Shown here piece after piece: positions 1 to 9,275 of a stretch of 64,000 nucleotides of DNA (position 1 is its first letter; each line of letters opens with the position of its first letter). The stretch spans positions 1 to 64,000 of the forward strand of contig NZ_JAFFZO010000004.1 of assembly GCF_016924145.1 (NCBI RefSeq), written 5' to 3'. The notes beneath the pieces were generated by a model. That model saw nothing but the letters and a program-made list of their open reading frames with translations. It ran no database searches and was not told where the DNA came from. This stretch comes from Amphritea pacifica. Lineage in GTDB: Bacteria > Pseudomonadota > Gammaproteobacteria > Pseudomonadales > Balneatricaceae. The translations under genes were made by a program, and so were the position numbers.

Positions 1-87
1 GGTTTTGCCCTTCTCACGGAGTTTAATGGCTTGCTGGCGTAAAAGTTCTTGTTGCTCTGTGCTGAGCTTGCGTGCATCTGTAATCAT
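1..87 (-). CDS. IS630-type transposase, N-terminal fragment cut by window edge
   Basis: Reading leftward from an ATG at 87 gives 29 codons that run off the window: MITDARKLSTEQQELL, then RQQAIKLREKGKT. This opening resembles the N-terminal helix-turn-helix of IS630-family transposases, which often begin MITDARKL. The element would extend left of the window, with its right end probably between about 88 and 130 (AT-rich, ending near a TA). Only the first helix is visible, so the family call rests on the N-terminal signature; intactness cannot be judged. Confidence 0.6.
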   Translation of the reverse strand, partial: MITDARKLSTEQQELLRQQAIKLREKGKT

Positions 88-350
88 GGGTACATTATAT
101 CAGATGTAAACTTCCACCGGTTTAATAAATCATGAAGTTAATGTTTTGATCAGTCCCTTATTGAGCAAATAATCAAAGTCGTTATCAGCAACGCTCCTGT
201 TCAGTTTTCGTTGGGCCGCGGCAGTGCCCGCGCCACGGGGCTTTGAGTTTATCTTTGTACACCGCTCACCACTTGTCGCAAGCTGGCCCGTTTTCTGCTT
301 CTTAAGCCCGGCTGAGGTATAAAAATAATGATGACAGTGATGGGATATCA

Positions 351-1913
351 ATGAATAGCAACACGAGAAGCAACGCGTTTCAGCAGGATGATGTACTGGT
401 TCTGATGACCGATCCGACAGCGGTTATCAGCTATGTCAGCGATGATCTCTGCCGGGTCACCGGTTATTCGAAGGCAGAACTGATAGGGCAGAATATCAAT
501 ATCCTGCGCCACCCGGAGATGCCTGCCGGGCCGTTTAAACAGCTGTGGGAAACCATACAGGAGGGTATGCCGTGGATGGGGATGATCCTCAACCGCAGCC
601 GCAACGATCAGGACCTCTGGTTCGACACCTACATTATTCCAACCATTGAAAAGGGTGAGATCACCGAATATCAGTGCATCTATCGTAAGCCCGTAGCAGA
701 GACTGTTGCCCGCGCTGCAGATGTTTATGAACAGCGCCGGCAGGGGAAAATGCCCAAGGCCCTGAGGCGCAAACAACCAGAGCTGGATAATCGTCTCTGC
801 CTTGTGATGCTGATCAGTCTGCTGCCCAGCGTGGGCTGGATGCTATGGCACACACTTTCAGCGGCGTCGGTGCTTGCCGCCGGTGCGAGTGCTCTGTTGG
901 CCATTATCGGTTGTAAATGGTTGACCCGCCGGTTTAAAACGCTTGTGCATAACAGCCGTCAGATTGTCAGCCACCCGGTCAAACAGCTGATCTATACCGG
1001 CACCACCGATGATATTGGCCAGCTGGAGTTAGTGCAGTGCATGCTGCTCTCCCAGCTGGATGCCATCCTGCGACGTATCCAGAATGCATCGGGCGAGGTG
1101 GAAAAAAGCTCACAAAGCTCCGCCCGGGTGATGGCATCAACCTGTGGCAGTATTCAGTCGCAGCAGACCGCGCTGGTCCATATTGCCGCGGCTGTCGAAC
1201 AGATGACGGCCACCACCAGTGATGTTGCGAATAATACGGTCAGGGCCCGGGATCAGTCAGAGCAGGCACAGCAGAATGCCCGTCAGGGCAAAGATATTAT
1301 CATTAATGCGGTTACCGCGATTAAATCCCTGAATCAGGCGATCGACCGGATTAGTGAAAACCTCAAGGGCCTTGAGCAACGCAGCACTCAGATCGATACC
1401 GTGGTTGATGTGATTCACGATATAGCCGATAAGACCAACCTGCTGGCATTGAATGCCGCCATCGAAGCCGCCCGTGCCGGTGAAAATGGCCGGGGGTTTG
1501 CGGTGGTCGCCGATGAGGTCCGGTCATTGGCACAGCGCACCCGGATATCCACCAGTGAGATCAGCACTATTATTCAGGAGTTGCAGGAAGCGACCCGCGG
1601 TACTTCGAAAACAATGCAGGAAGTACAGTCGATGGCGAATACGACGGTGATTCGGATTGAAGAAGGGGGGGCTAACCTGACATCCATTATTGAGGCTGTC
1701 GAATTGATCAACAGTATGACGATTCAGATCGCCAGCGCCAGCGAACAACAAAATACTGCGACCCAGGAGGTGAATAAGCAGATCCATATGATCAGTAATG
1801 CGGCGACAGACGCTGCAGAACAGGCCCAGGAAACCTTGCAGTTGAACAACATGACCGCCCGGTTGGCACAGCAACAGAGCAATATGGTGGAAATCATTAT
1901 TGCCAATCAATAA
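351..1913 (+). CDS. PAS-domain methyl-accepting chemotaxis protein (Aer-like)
   Basis: 520 residues. An N-terminal PAS domain (about 10-115) has the Aer-type pattern [17 protein letters not shown] and RHPEMP, which in Aer binds FAD and reports redox or energy state. A hydrophobic hairpin at about 149-191 anchors it in the inner membrane. A short linker leads to the cytoplasmic coiled coil, with the conserved signalling tip at 361-397 ([19 protein letters not shown], then [18 protein letters not shown]) that contacts CheA and CheW. There is no large periplasmic domain and no C-terminal CheR-tethering pentapeptide, as expected for energy taxis. It is a single gene with a modest ribosome site (GGGAT) before the ATG. 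The general function is secure; the ligand is unknown. Confidence 0.93.
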   Translation: MNSNTRSNAFQQDDVLVLMTDPTAVISYVSDDLCRVTGYSKAELIGQNINILRHPEMPAGPFKQLWETIQEGMPWMGMILNRSRNDQDLWFDTYIIPTIEKGEITEYQCIYRKPVAETVARAADVYEQRRQGKMPKALRRKQPELDNRLCLVMLISLLPSVGWMLWHTLSAASVLAAGASALLAIIGCKWLTRRFKTLVHNSRQIVSHPVKQLIYTGTTDDIGQLELVQCMLLSQLDAILRRIQNASGEVEKSSQSSARVMASTCGSIQSQQTALVHIAAAVEQMTATTSDVANNTVRARDQSEQAQQNARQGKDIIINAVTAIKSLNQAIDRISENLKGLEQRSTQIDTVVDVIHDIADKTNLLALNAAIEAARAGENGRGFAVVADEVRSLAQRTRISTSEISTIIQELQEATRGTSKTMQEVQSMANTTVIRIEEGGANLTSIIEAVELINSMTIQIASASEQQNTATQEVNKQIHMISNAATDAAEQAQETLQLNNMTARLAQQQSNMVEIIIANQ

Positions 1914-2670
1914 CTGAATAAACGCGCTGGATTATGGGTGATTACGTTGTGTATTGCAGACAGCCACCCACAATCTGTTTTACCTGACCTGACCTGACCT
2001 GACCTGACCTGACCCTTGCGCAGGTCTGTACAGGGGGAACCAGGCCAACCTAACATTTACCGCTGACAGGCTTATCCGTGGCGCATTGTGGCAGAAAGGG
2101 CCTGTTTTCAAACTCCCGGGTTTAATAAAAGGCGTGTCAGGTCAGCAGTTGGGAGGTCTTATGGGCTTAAATGTTGAATAGCGGGCATTAGTTTGTCAGA
2201 ACTATGCTGAATTAAGCGAGCCTGACTTCCTCTCTGTTATCTGCCCGAGGTCGACAGGGGCTTGCCTTAACGCTATAACTATATCTATCAGGCTGTCGGC
2301 AAATGTGTCGATGGATTTCAATTGGCTGGAATGGGGAAGATGGTTGTGGTGAGTTTGCTGCTGTGCATGATTGCCTTGCCCCTGAGGATATGTCCGCCGG
2401 TTATTAACAACGGTTCATCTGCCCCGCTATTGCTGTGTCGTAAGGTCGTTACCGGTGGACAGTAAAGCCTTTGTTCCCACACTGGTCTGGCAGCTGTTTA
2501 TTGGTCAGCACTGGTCCCGGTCGACCCGTGGTATCGCTATACCGCCTCCTGCTTTTTCTCAGAATTGAATCAGGTTAAGGACCGTCCGGTCCGTCTGTAA
2601 CAACTGAATACTGATTTCAGAGCACTTTTGCGTGCACTGCTGTATGCGCTGCTCTGCCAGGAGAATAATA
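1914..2670. other. Gene-free gap with one pentamer microsatellite
   Basis: About 750 bases with no supportable gene on either strand. The only structured element is the CCTGA array at 1983-2014. Short ORFs here lack ribosome sites and recognisable motifs. The hpd promoter should lie in the last 150 bases, but I see no convincing -35/-10 pair. Confidence 0.6.
1983..2014. repeat. Pentanucleotide tandem repeat (CCTGA)x6
   Basis: Six perfect copies of CCTGA followed by CC lie about 70 bases after the stop of the chemoreceptor. The array is non-coding, so length changes would not alter a protein. It may be prone to slippage. Confidence 0.95.
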
Positions 2671-3747
2671 ATGACCGATCTTTTTGAAAATCCTGTTGGC
2701 CTGAAAGGCTTTGAGTTTTGTGAGTTTTCCGGGCCTCAGCCCGATGCCATCGCCCGTGTGTTTGAGTTGCTTGGGTTTACTCTGGTGGCCCACCATCGCT
2801 CTAAAAATGTAGAGCTGTACCGTCAGGGCGGGATCAATTTTATTCTTAACCGTGAACCGCACAGTGAAGCGTTTTATTTTGGTCAGGAACATGGCAACTC
2901 GGCGGCGGGCATGGGCTTTCGGGTGGAAAACGCGCATCAGGCCTATCAGTATGTGCTGGACAAAGGTGCGCAACCGATTGAGATTCCCACCGGGCCGATG
3001 GAACTGCGCTTGCCAGCGATTAAAGGTATCGGCGGTGCCCCGATCTATCTGATCGACCGCTATGAAGATGGAAGCTCTATCTATGATATCGATTTTAACT
3101 TTATCGACGGCGTTGATCGTCATCCTCCGGGGTACGGCTTTTATGAGATCGACCATCTGACCCACAATGTTTATAAAGGCCGGATGAATCACTGGGCCCA
3201 TTTTTATGAAACCCTGTTTAATTTTCGGGAGATTCGCTACTTCGACATTAAAGGCGAATATACCGGGCTGACCTCGAAAGCGATGACCGCCCCGGATGGT
3301 AAGATCCGCATCCCGCTGAATGAGGAGGCCTCCAAAGGTGGCGGACAGATTGAAGAGTTTCTGATGGCATTTAACGGTGAGGGCATTCAGCATATAGCGC
3401 TACGCACCGACAATCTGCTGGAGAGTGTTGATCAGTTACGTGCCGGTGGTCTCGAACTGATGACGGCGCCGCCTGAAACTTATTATCAGATGCTGGAAGA
3501 GCGTCTGCCGGGCCATGGTGAACCTGTGGATGAGCTGAAGTCCCGGGGGATTCTGCTGGATGGTACTACCGATGATGGCCCCCGTTTGCTGTTGCAGATC
3601 TTTTCAACCTGTCAGTTGGGGCCGGTGTTCTTTGAGTTTATTCAGCGTAAAAAGGATGATGGTTTTGGTGAAGGTAACTTTAAAGCCCTGTTCGAGTCGA
3701 TTGAGCGGGATCAGCTGAACCGGGGCGTTATCGAAAAACCGGAATAA
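2671..3747 (+). CDS. hpd: 4-hydroxyphenylpyruvate dioxygenase
   Basis: 358 residues; converts 4-hydroxyphenylpyruvate to homogentisate (tyrosine catabolism, and the source of pyomelanin). Two vicinal-oxygen-chelate domains. The Fe(II) ligands are visible as H162 (IDHLTHNV), H241 (IQHIALRT) and E322 (VFFEFIQRK), matching the spacing in Pseudomonas HPPD. The in-frame ORF opens at 2632, but AGGAG at 2659-2663 is placed for the ATG at 2671, and [10 protein letters not shown] matches the family N-terminus. A 9-bp hairpin (3763-3771 with 3785-3793) separates it from the next gene. No homogentisate dioxygenase, maleylacetoacetate isomerase or fumarylacetoacetase lies adjacent, so the rest of the pathway is probably elsewhere. 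Confidence 0.95.
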   Translation: MTDLFENPVGLKGFEFCEFSGPQPDAIARVFELLGFTLVAHHRSKNVELYRQGGINFILNREPHSEAFYFGQEHGNSAAGMGFRVENAHQAYQYVLDKGAQPIEIPTGPMELRLPAIKGIGGAPIYLIDRYEDGSSIYDIDFNFIDGVDRHPPGYGFYEIDHLTHNVYKGRMNHWAHFYETLFNFREIRYFDIKGEYTGLTSKAMTAPDGKIRIPLNEEASKGGGQIEEFLMAFNGEGIQHIALRTDNLLESVDQLRAGGLELMTAPPETYYQMLEERLPGHGEPVDELKSRGILLDGTTDDGPRLLLQIFSTCQLGPVFFEFIQRKKDDGFGEGNFKALFESIERDQLNRGVIEKPE

Positions 3748-3831
3748 GTGCTCAGCTGTAAATCACAGAGCCCCCCGATGGCGTGCTCTGTGATGATGCA
3801 ATCAGAATTAACCATAACAAAGGATAGCTAT

Positions 3832-4356
3832 ATGGCCGTTTATGCACTGGGGAGTAAAACCCCGCTGATCGATGACAGTTGTTTCGTTGCTGATGAGGCG
3901 ACACTGATTGGTGAGGTCATTCTCAGGGAGAACACCTCTGTATGGCCACAAGCGGTATTACGGGGGGACAGTGAACCGATCACTATTGGTGCCGGTAGTA
4001 ATGTTCAGGACGGCGCTGTACTGCATACCGACCCCGGGTTTCCACTGACGGTGGCTGAGCATGTCACTATCGGCCATCAGGCGATGCTGCATGGTTGCAG
4101 CGTCGGAGAGGGCTCTCTTATCGGCATTCAGGCGGTTGTGCTCAATGGTGCCGTTATTGGTAAAAACTGTCTGGTGGGGGCGGGTGCGCTGGTCACTGAG
4201 GCGGCAATTTTTCCGGATAATTCGCTGATTCTTGGGGTCCCGGCGAAAGTTGTGAGAACACTGTCTGATGAGGCGTGTACCGGTATTCGTGCCAATACGC
4301 AGACCTATATCGATAAAGCGGCACGGTATAAAACAGCGCTGAAAAAGATCGGCTGA
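3832..4356 (+). CDS. Gamma-carbonic-anhydrase-family (left-handed beta-helix) protein
   Basis: 174 residues built of hexapeptide repeats from about 15 to 150 (e.g. ATLIGEV, NTSVWPQAVLRGD, GSNVQDGAVLHTD). The three metal-binding histidines of gamma-carbonic anhydrases are present at H65 (LHTD), H82 (IGHQA) and H87 (MLHG). This is the YrdA/PaaY-like group: trimeric, cytoplasmic, with an unsettled substrate (bicarbonate dehydration, or CoA-thioester hydrolysis for PaaY). The ORF opens upstream at 3748, but AAAGGA before the ATG at 3832 and the N-terminus MAVYALGSKTP favour this start. It follows hpd by 84 bases and may be co-transcribed. Confidence 0.85.
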   Translation: MAVYALGSKTPLIDDSCFVADEATLIGEVILRENTSVWPQAVLRGDSEPITIGAGSNVQDGAVLHTDPGFPLTVAEHVTIGHQAMLHGCSVGEGSLIGIQAVVLNGAVIGKNCLVGAGALVTEAAIFPDNSLILGVPAKVVRTLSDEACTGIRANTQTYIDKAARYKTALKKIG

Positions 4357-4564
4357 CATCGGTTTTTTGACTCACTCTGGGGCAGCCGGGCTTATGCCCG
4401 GGAAACGCGTGTGTGAAAATCACAGCCTGCCCCAGCTGCTTAGACAGGAAATTCTGTCCCACTTCAGGCATAATCCACTGAACAATCGTCCCCGCCGGTG
4501 GTCACAGCATCAGCCATGGGGGCAAGAATCAGAGTTGATCAGTATTTAGGCAGAGTGGCAGCGT

Positions 4565-5911
4565 TTGAAAATCGGGAATATCACTTTACGGCTCCGGTCG
4601 TTTTTTACTACAGCCATTACTTTGCTGAGTCATCTGCCAACCCCACACCGGATTGTACTGGGGTGCGCGTCTCTGATTCTCATCGTTTCACTGATGGTCG
4701 CGGATAACACCTCTGCGGTGCCGGTCGCTCCGGGCCAGTTCAGAAGCAATCTCGCTCTTGATCTCGGGGAGAGCGATGCCGAAGATAACGCCGAAGCATC
4801 AGTCGAAAGCACTGCTCAGGTGAAAGACCCTGAGCCCGAAGTCAGTTATGTGGTGCAGAAGGGGGATACCCTGAGCACGATTTTTGATCTGCTGCATATC
4901 TCTCAGACAACCCTGTATAAGCTGATGGAAGCTGACCTTAACGTGCTGGCGCTGGATACTATTCAGCCCGGCCATCAACTGGGGTTTAATTTCGATACTG
5001 AGGGTGACCTGAAGCAGTTTATCTTCCGTTCCGGGCTGACCTACAAGGTAGTGTTTAATCGCGGGGAGAAGGGAGAGTTCGAGTATAAGGAGTTTATCGA
5101 AAAAGGAGGCTATCGCCGGGAGGTCTTTGCGGGCGAAGTGCAGGGCGATCTGCCCCGTTCGATGCAGCGCGCAGGAGTGCGCATCGCTGAGGCGTATCAG
5201 GTGACCAGTCTGCTGAAAGAGCGGATGAATTTCAGAAGTCATCTGCGTGCAGGAGACCGGTTTCAACTGGCGGTTTCGCGCCAGTATGTGAATGGTGAGT
5301 ATACCGGTAACAGTATCATCGAAGGCTTTGTTTACAATGGTGCTATTCGACAGCAATCGGCTTTTCTGTTTGATGATAACTATTTCGATGCCGATGGCGA
5401 AAGTCTGGAAAAAGCGTTTCAGCGGATCCCTCTGAAGCGCAGATATCGCATCTCCTCCGGCTTTAATCCTAAGCGCAAACACCCCATTACCGGGTTGATC
5501 CGGCCCCATAACGGCACTGACTTTTCTGTCCCGATCGGCACGCCAGTGCTGGCGGCCGGAGATGGCGTGGTCACCCGGGTGATTAAGCATCGTTATGCGG
5601 GGCTGTATATTGAGATTCAGCACAACCGGAAATATACAACCCGCTATTTGCATCTGAGTAAGGCTTATGTGCGTAAAGGGCAGAAAGTCTCCCGGGGACA
5701 GAAGATCGCGGCATCTGGTAATTCTGGCCGCTCGACCGGGGCGCATCTGCACTACGAACTGCGTGTGAATGGTCGCCCGGTGAATGCGATGACCGCTCCG
5801 ATCCCCGTGGTGCAGACCATCGCCAGTAAAAAGCGTAATGCTTTCAAGCATCAGGTCGCTGAGCTGAAGTCCCTGATGGCAGAGCAACTGGCACTGGTCA
5901 AAAAGCAGTAG
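4565..5911 (+). CDS. LysM plus M23 murein endopeptidase (MepM-like)
   Basis: 448 residues if translation begins at TTG 4565; no better ATG lies upstream of the membrane anchor. Order: basic N-terminus, one transmembrane segment (about 29-46), LysM/OapA-type domain (about 94-141, VVQKGDTLSTIFDLL), a middle domain, then a LytM/M23 domain with Zn ligands H315 and D319 (HNGTD) and H396 plus catalytic H394 (GAHLHYE). E. coli MepM has this order and length (440 aa) and cleaves D-Ala-mDAP cross-links during growth. It would act in the periplasm, tethered to the inner membrane. It stands alone with a good terminator after it. The start codon is the least certain part. Confidence 0.85.
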   Translation: MKIGNITLRLRSFFTTAITLLSHLPTPHRIVLGCASLILIVSLMVADNTSAVPVAPGQFRSNLALDLGESDAEDNAEASVESTAQVKDPEPEVSYVVQKGDTLSTIFDLLHISQTTLYKLMEADLNVLALDTIQPGHQLGFNFDTEGDLKQFIFRSGLTYKVVFNRGEKGEFEYKEFIEKGGYRREVFAGEVQGDLPRSMQRAGVRIAEAYQVTSLLKERMNFRSHLRAGDRFQLAVSRQYVNGEYTGNSIIEGFVYNGAIRQQSAFLFDDNYFDADGESLEKAFQRIPLKRRYRISSGFNPKRKHPITGLIRPHNGTDFSVPIGTPVLAAGDGVVTRVIKHRYAGLYIEIQHNRKYTTRYLHLSKAYVRKGQKVSRGQKIAASGNSGRSTGAHLHYELRVNGRPVNAMTAPIPVVQTIASKKRNAFKHQVAELKSLMAEQLALVKKQ

Positions 5912-5944
5912 TTACCTCCCGGTTTACCGCGACTCGTTTATCAG

Positions 5945-5970
5945 GCCCGGCCATTCTGCCGGGCTTTTTT
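5945..5970 (+). terminator. Rho-independent terminator after the M23 peptidase
   Basis: A 7-bp stem GCCCGGC/GCCGGGC with a 6-base loop is followed by six T. It lies 34 bases after the stop codon. Confidence 0.9.
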
Positions 5971-6124
5971 ATGCCTGTTGTGTCGCTCAACCCTGAGATC
6001 TGTGTCCTGTATCCCTTCGGTACTCATGCCCTGGGCTCTCTAATCGCGACTCTGCTCTGATAGTCGCAGACAAACTGATGGGACTGTCCGGTCGCTCATT
6101 ATTCAATTTAAAGGGTGGAACAGA

Positions 6125-6145
6125 GTGTCGCACGGGGTGCGTCAC
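6125..6145. promoter_or_regulatory. Candidate upstream activator site (inverted repeat)
   Basis: GTGTCGCAC-GGG-GTGCGTCAC is an inverted repeat with one mismatch in 9 bp. It is centred about 95 bp upstream of the -24 element of the sigma-54 promoter at 6229, the usual distance for an enhancer-binding protein. The AcoR-like regulator at 24861 is the obvious candidate ligand; that link is inference. Confidence 0.45.
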
Positions 6146-6228
6146 CCTGATCTACATAATTGTTCAGTGGTGAATCATAGAATCCGTTTATATTGGAAAA
6201 CAGTATATAAATCATGTGGTTGTCTTTA

Positions 6229-6244
6229 TGGCACAGGCATTGCT
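6229..6244 (+). promoter_or_regulatory. Sigma-54 (-24/-12) promoter of the 2-oxoacid dehydrogenase operon
   Basis: TGGCACAGGCATTGCT matches the consensus TGGCAC-N5-TTGC, with GG and GC separated by exactly 10 bases. The predicted transcription start is near 6254, about 40 bases before the first ATG. It fits the AcoR-type activator in the same window. Confidence 0.8.
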
Positions 6245-6292
6245 CAGACAGTGATATAGAAAAATATAACAACTGATACTGTGGAGCATGAT

Positions 6293-7279
6293 ATGAAACC
6301 GAGTCAGGAACAACAGGTATGGATGTACAAACACATGCTTGTGAGTCGCTTCTTTGAAGAGGTGATTGAAAAGATCTACATGGAGGGTAAAAGCCCCGCC
6401 TTCAATATGGCCAACGGCCCCATTCCCGGTGAGATGCATCTGTCTAATGGTCAGGAACCCTGCGCTGTCGGTGTGTGCGCGCATCTGACCGCGGAAGATG
6501 TGGTCACTTCTACTCACCGCCCCCATCACGTTGCGATTGCCAAAGGGGTGGATCTTAAAGCGATGGCTGCTGAAATTTTCGGTAAGAGGACCGGCCTTAG
6601 CGGCGGCCGTGGCGGGCATATGCATATTTTTGATCCCAAGGTGAATTTCTCCTGTTCAGGAATTATTGGTCAGAGTGTTGGCCCAGCCGTCGGTGCTGCG
6701 TTATCCCGGGTCATGCAGAAGAAAAGTGGAATCGCGGTGGCCTATCTGGGTGAGGGGGCTGCTAACCAGGGCGCGTTTCACGAAGCGCTGAATATGGCAG
6801 GTGTCTGGAAGTTGCCGGTCATCTTTATTATCGAAGATAACTCCTGGGGGATCTCTGTTTCCAAGCGGGCCAGTACCGCGATTGATCGGAACTCGGATCG
6901 GGCGGTTGCCTATGGTATGCCCGGTGAATTTATCGCAGGGAACGATCCGGTTGCCATCTTTGATGTAGTCGGTGAAGCGATTGCCCGTGCCCGCAATGGA
7001 GAAGGCCCCACGCTTATCGAGATCGAAACCTCGCGTCTGGCGGGTCACTTTATGGGGGATGGTGAAACCTATCGTCCGGCTGGCGAAAAGGAGGCACTGC
7101 AGAAGATCGATCCCATTCCGGTTATGAAGCAACGTCTGCTGGACGAGGGAATTCTGACCGATGCCACAGATGCTGCGCTGATCGAGGAAGCGCATGCAGC
7201 GGTAGACGCAGCGATACAGTTTGCCCGTGACAGTGAATACGCCGCGCCTGAAGAGGCGATGGAAAAAGTATTTGTCTAA
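6293..7279 (+). CDS. acoA: Acetoin/2-oxoacid dehydrogenase E1 alpha subunit
   Basis: 328 residues of the thiamin-diphosphate E1-alpha family. The cofactor motif is GEGAANQG at 153-160 through EDN at 181-183, a slight variant of GDG-Xn-N(N). STHRPHHVAIAKG and GGRGGHMHIFD are typical of AcoA/PDH E1-alpha. The chosen ATG has GGAG 7 bases upstream; a GTG at 6281 lies before that site and is unlikely. First gene of an operon behind a sigma-54 promoter, followed by E1 beta, lipoyl and E2 proteins. AcoA with AcoB cleaves acetoin to acetaldehyde and an acetyl group; related 2-oxoacid substrates cannot be excluded, so the symbol is a best guess. Confidence 0.85.
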   Translation: MKPSQEQQVWMYKHMLVSRFFEEVIEKIYMEGKSPAFNMANGPIPGEMHLSNGQEPCAVGVCAHLTAEDVVTSTHRPHHVAIAKGVDLKAMAAEIFGKRTGLSGGRGGHMHIFDPKVNFSCSGIIGQSVGPAVGAALSRVMQKKSGIAVAYLGEGAANQGAFHEALNMAGVWKLPVIFIIEDNSWGISVSKRASTAIDRNSDRAVAYGMPGEFIAGNDPVAIFDVVGEAIARARNGEGPTLIEIETSRLAGHFMGDGETYRPAGEKEALQKIDPIPVMKQRLLDEGILTDATDAALIEEAHAAVDAAIQFARDSEYAAPEEAMEKVFV

Positions 7280-7320
7280 CCGGTAATGCGAAATCAGGTC
7301 AGGATTCAGGAGATATAAAA

Positions 7321-8343
7321 ATGACTCAGGTAAAAGAAAAAGAACGCAAGTTGACGATCGCCCGGGCGATGGCAGAAGCGATTGCGCAGGAGATGCGCAC
7401 CGATGACAAAGTGTTTGTGATGGGTGAAGACATCGGTGAGTTAGGTGGAGTATTCGGCAATACCCGGGGGCTGCACGAAGAGTTTGGCGGTGAGCGTGTG
7501 CGCGATACGCCGATCTCTGAAACCGCTTTTATCGGTGCTGCTGTGGGTGCTGCATCCGATGGTATGAAGCCGGTTGTCGAGCTGATGTTTGTCGACTTCT
7601 TCGGTGTTTGCTTCGACGCAATCTACAACATGATGGCGAAGAATACCTATTTTTCAGGCGGTAATGTCACGGTGCCGATGGTGCTGATGACCTCCACCGG
7701 TGGTGGTTACTCCGATGGTGGGCAGCACTCTCAGTGTGTCCATGCCACCTTTGCCCATCTGCCGGGTATGAAAGTGGTTGCGCCCTCCAATGCCTATGAT
7801 GCCAAAGGGATGATGATTGCCGCGATTCGTGATCCTAACCCGGTGGTGTTCATGTTCCATAAGGCCCTGCAGGGAATGGGGTGGCTGGGGACTGAAAAAG
7901 AGGCCATCGTGCATGTGCCGGAAGCCGCCTATGAGGTTGAACTGGGGAAGGCCGTGGTCACCCGTCCAGGCACTGATGTCACGATTGTGGGGATCACCTC
8001 CGGAGTGCACTTCGGTCTGAAGGCTGCGCGGATTCTGGAAGAGCAGGGTGTCAGTGCGGAAGTGGTTGACCTGCGTTCGCTGGCACCGCTGGACCGTGAC
8101 ACGGTGATTGAGTCGGTTAAGAAGACCGGCCGTCTGATTGTAGTGGATGAGGATTATCACAGCTACGGCATGACCGCAGAGATTATCGCCAGTGTAGTCG
8201 AGGCCGGCGTTCCTTTGAAAGCGGCACCTCAGCGAGTGGCGTATCCCGACATTCCGATTCCGTTTGCCCGTCCTATGGAGCAGTGGGCGCTACCAAGCCC
8301 GGAAAAAATTATCGCAGCTTTTAACAAAATGAAGGAAGACTAA
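7321..8343 (+). CDS. acoB: Acetoin/2-oxoacid dehydrogenase E1 beta subunit
   Basis: 340 residues of the transketolase-type E1-beta family. MGEDIGELGGVFGNTRGL and RVRDTPISETAFIGAAVGAA lie in the N-terminal pyrimidine-binding domain; a C-terminal transketolase domain (from about 215, TRPGTDVTIVGI) completes the subunit. It forms an alpha2-beta2 tetramer with the preceding subunit. A strong ribosome site (CAGGAGA) precedes the ATG. The next gene starts 3 bases after the stop, so the genes are translationally linked. Confidence 0.88.
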   Translation: MTQVKEKERKLTIARAMAEAIAQEMRTDDKVFVMGEDIGELGGVFGNTRGLHEEFGGERVRDTPISETAFIGAAVGAASDGMKPVVELMFVDFFGVCFDAIYNMMAKNTYFSGGNVTVPMVLMTSTGGGYSDGGQHSQCVHATFAHLPGMKVVAPSNAYDAKGMMIAAIRDPNPVVFMFHKALQGMGWLGTEKEAIVHVPEAAYEVELGKAVVTRPGTDVTIVGITSGVHFGLKAARILEEQGVSAEVVDLRSLAPLDRDTVIESVKKTGRLIVVDEDYHSYGMTAEIIASVVEAGVPLKAAPQRVAYPDIPIPFARPMEQWALPSPEKIIAAFNKMKED

Positions 8344-8346
8344 GAG

Positions 8347-8580
8347 ATGACAACTGATGTAATTGTACCCGTCGATATGTGGGAAGAAGACTCTGAGGGG
8401 GTTATCACCTCCTGGCTGGCCAGTGATGGCGGTGAGGTTGCCGAGGGTGATGTGATCGCAGAACTGATGGTTGAAAAGATTCAATATGAGCTGGAAGCAA
8501 CCGCTTCCGGAATCTTAAAGATCATCAATGATGTGGATGACATTGTCGAAAAGGGCCAGACCGTGGCAACTATCGGCTAG
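8347..8580 (+). CDS. Free-standing lipoyl-domain protein
   Basis: Only 77 residues: one complete biotinyl/lipoyl domain and nothing else. The modified lysine should be K44 in MVEKIQYE (usual E2 form DKA). The flanking pattern, DGGEVAEGDVIAEL before and ASGILKII...VEKGQTVATIG after, covers the whole fold. In ordinary E2 proteins this domain is fused through a linker to a subunit-binding domain and a catalytic core; here the core is the next gene. It would act as a mobile swinging-arm carrier, comparable to GcvH. Downstream a lipoate-ligase-like gene could modify it. Confidence 0.85.
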   Translation: MTTDVIVPVDMWEEDSEGVITSWLASDGGEVAEGDVIAELMVEKIQYELEATASGILKIINDVDDIVEKGQTVATIG

Positions 8581-8597
8581 CAGACCGGGAGAGACAG

Positions 8598-9275
8598 ATG
8601 ACCGCCTCAGATACACTCAGGGTAACGCCTCTCAAAGGTTTGAGGGGCATGATTGCCAACAATATGCGACGCAGCCTTGATGAGGCTGCTCAGCTGACTC
8701 ACCATGCCGTTTGCTGCGTCGATACTATGTGGCGGCGTAAGGAGAAAATGGCAGAGCAGGGGATGAACATCTCGGTTGAAGACCTGCTCGCTGACTACGT
8801 TGTCAACGTCCTGGCGAAGCACCCGGTGCTGAACGGGCGTATTGAAAACAATGAGATCTCTATCTATCGCAATATCGATCTGTGCTATGCCATCGGCTTA
8901 CCCGGTGGCAAGTTGATGGCGCCAGCGTTATTTGCCGCTGATCAGAAAGATATTCAGGAGCGTGCAACTGCCCGTCGTGAGCTGCTTAACCGGGCTAAAG
9001 ATGGGCAGTTAACAGTCTCGGAGATGAAGGGCGGTACCTTTACCCTGACCAATATCGGTCGCAGCCGGGTGCGGTTTTTTACGCCCCTTATCAACCTGCC
9101 ACAACTGGCCATTTTAGGGATAGGCGAAACCTATACGGAGGTGGCTGTCGAGGATGGTCAGTTTGTAACCAGACGGATGATGGGCCTGTCCCTGACATTT
9201 GATCATCGCGGGGTTGATGGCGGTCCGGCGGCTGATTTTCTCACTGATCTCTGTCGGGAGATCGAAAGTGAATAG
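8598..9275 (+). CDS. 2-oxoacid dehydrogenase E2 catalytic domain only
   Basis: 225 residues covering just the acyltransferase core. The active-site motif DHRGVDGG gives H203 and D207, as in chloramphenicol-acetyltransferase-fold E2 cores. The protein starts directly with the core signature (VTPLKGLRGMIANNMRRS); no lipoyl domain and no peripheral-subunit-binding domain precede it. Start at ATG 8598 with GGGAGAGAC upstream. The last 8 bases overlap the GTG start of the ligase-like gene. Likely transfers the acyl group from the free lipoyl protein to CoA. How E1 and E3 are held to the core without a binding domain is unclear. Confidence 0.85.
   Translation: MTASDTLRVTPLKGLRGMIANNMRRSLDEAAQLTHHAVCCVDTMWRRKEKMAEQGMNISVEDLLADYVVNVLAKHPVLNGRIENNEISIYRNIDLCYAIGLPGGKLMAPALFAADQKDIQERATARRELLNRAKDGQLTVSEMKGGTFTLTNIGRSRVRFFTPLINLPQLAILGIGETYTEVAVEDGQFVTRRMMGLSLTFDHRGVDGGPAADFLTDLCREIESE

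Noticed and set aside
130-351. 73-codon leftward ORF between the transposase fragment and the chemoreceptor
   Set aside because: No ribosome site or family motif, and its start overlaps the divergent chemoreceptor start. It could be a relic disrupted by the insertion element, but nothing supports that.
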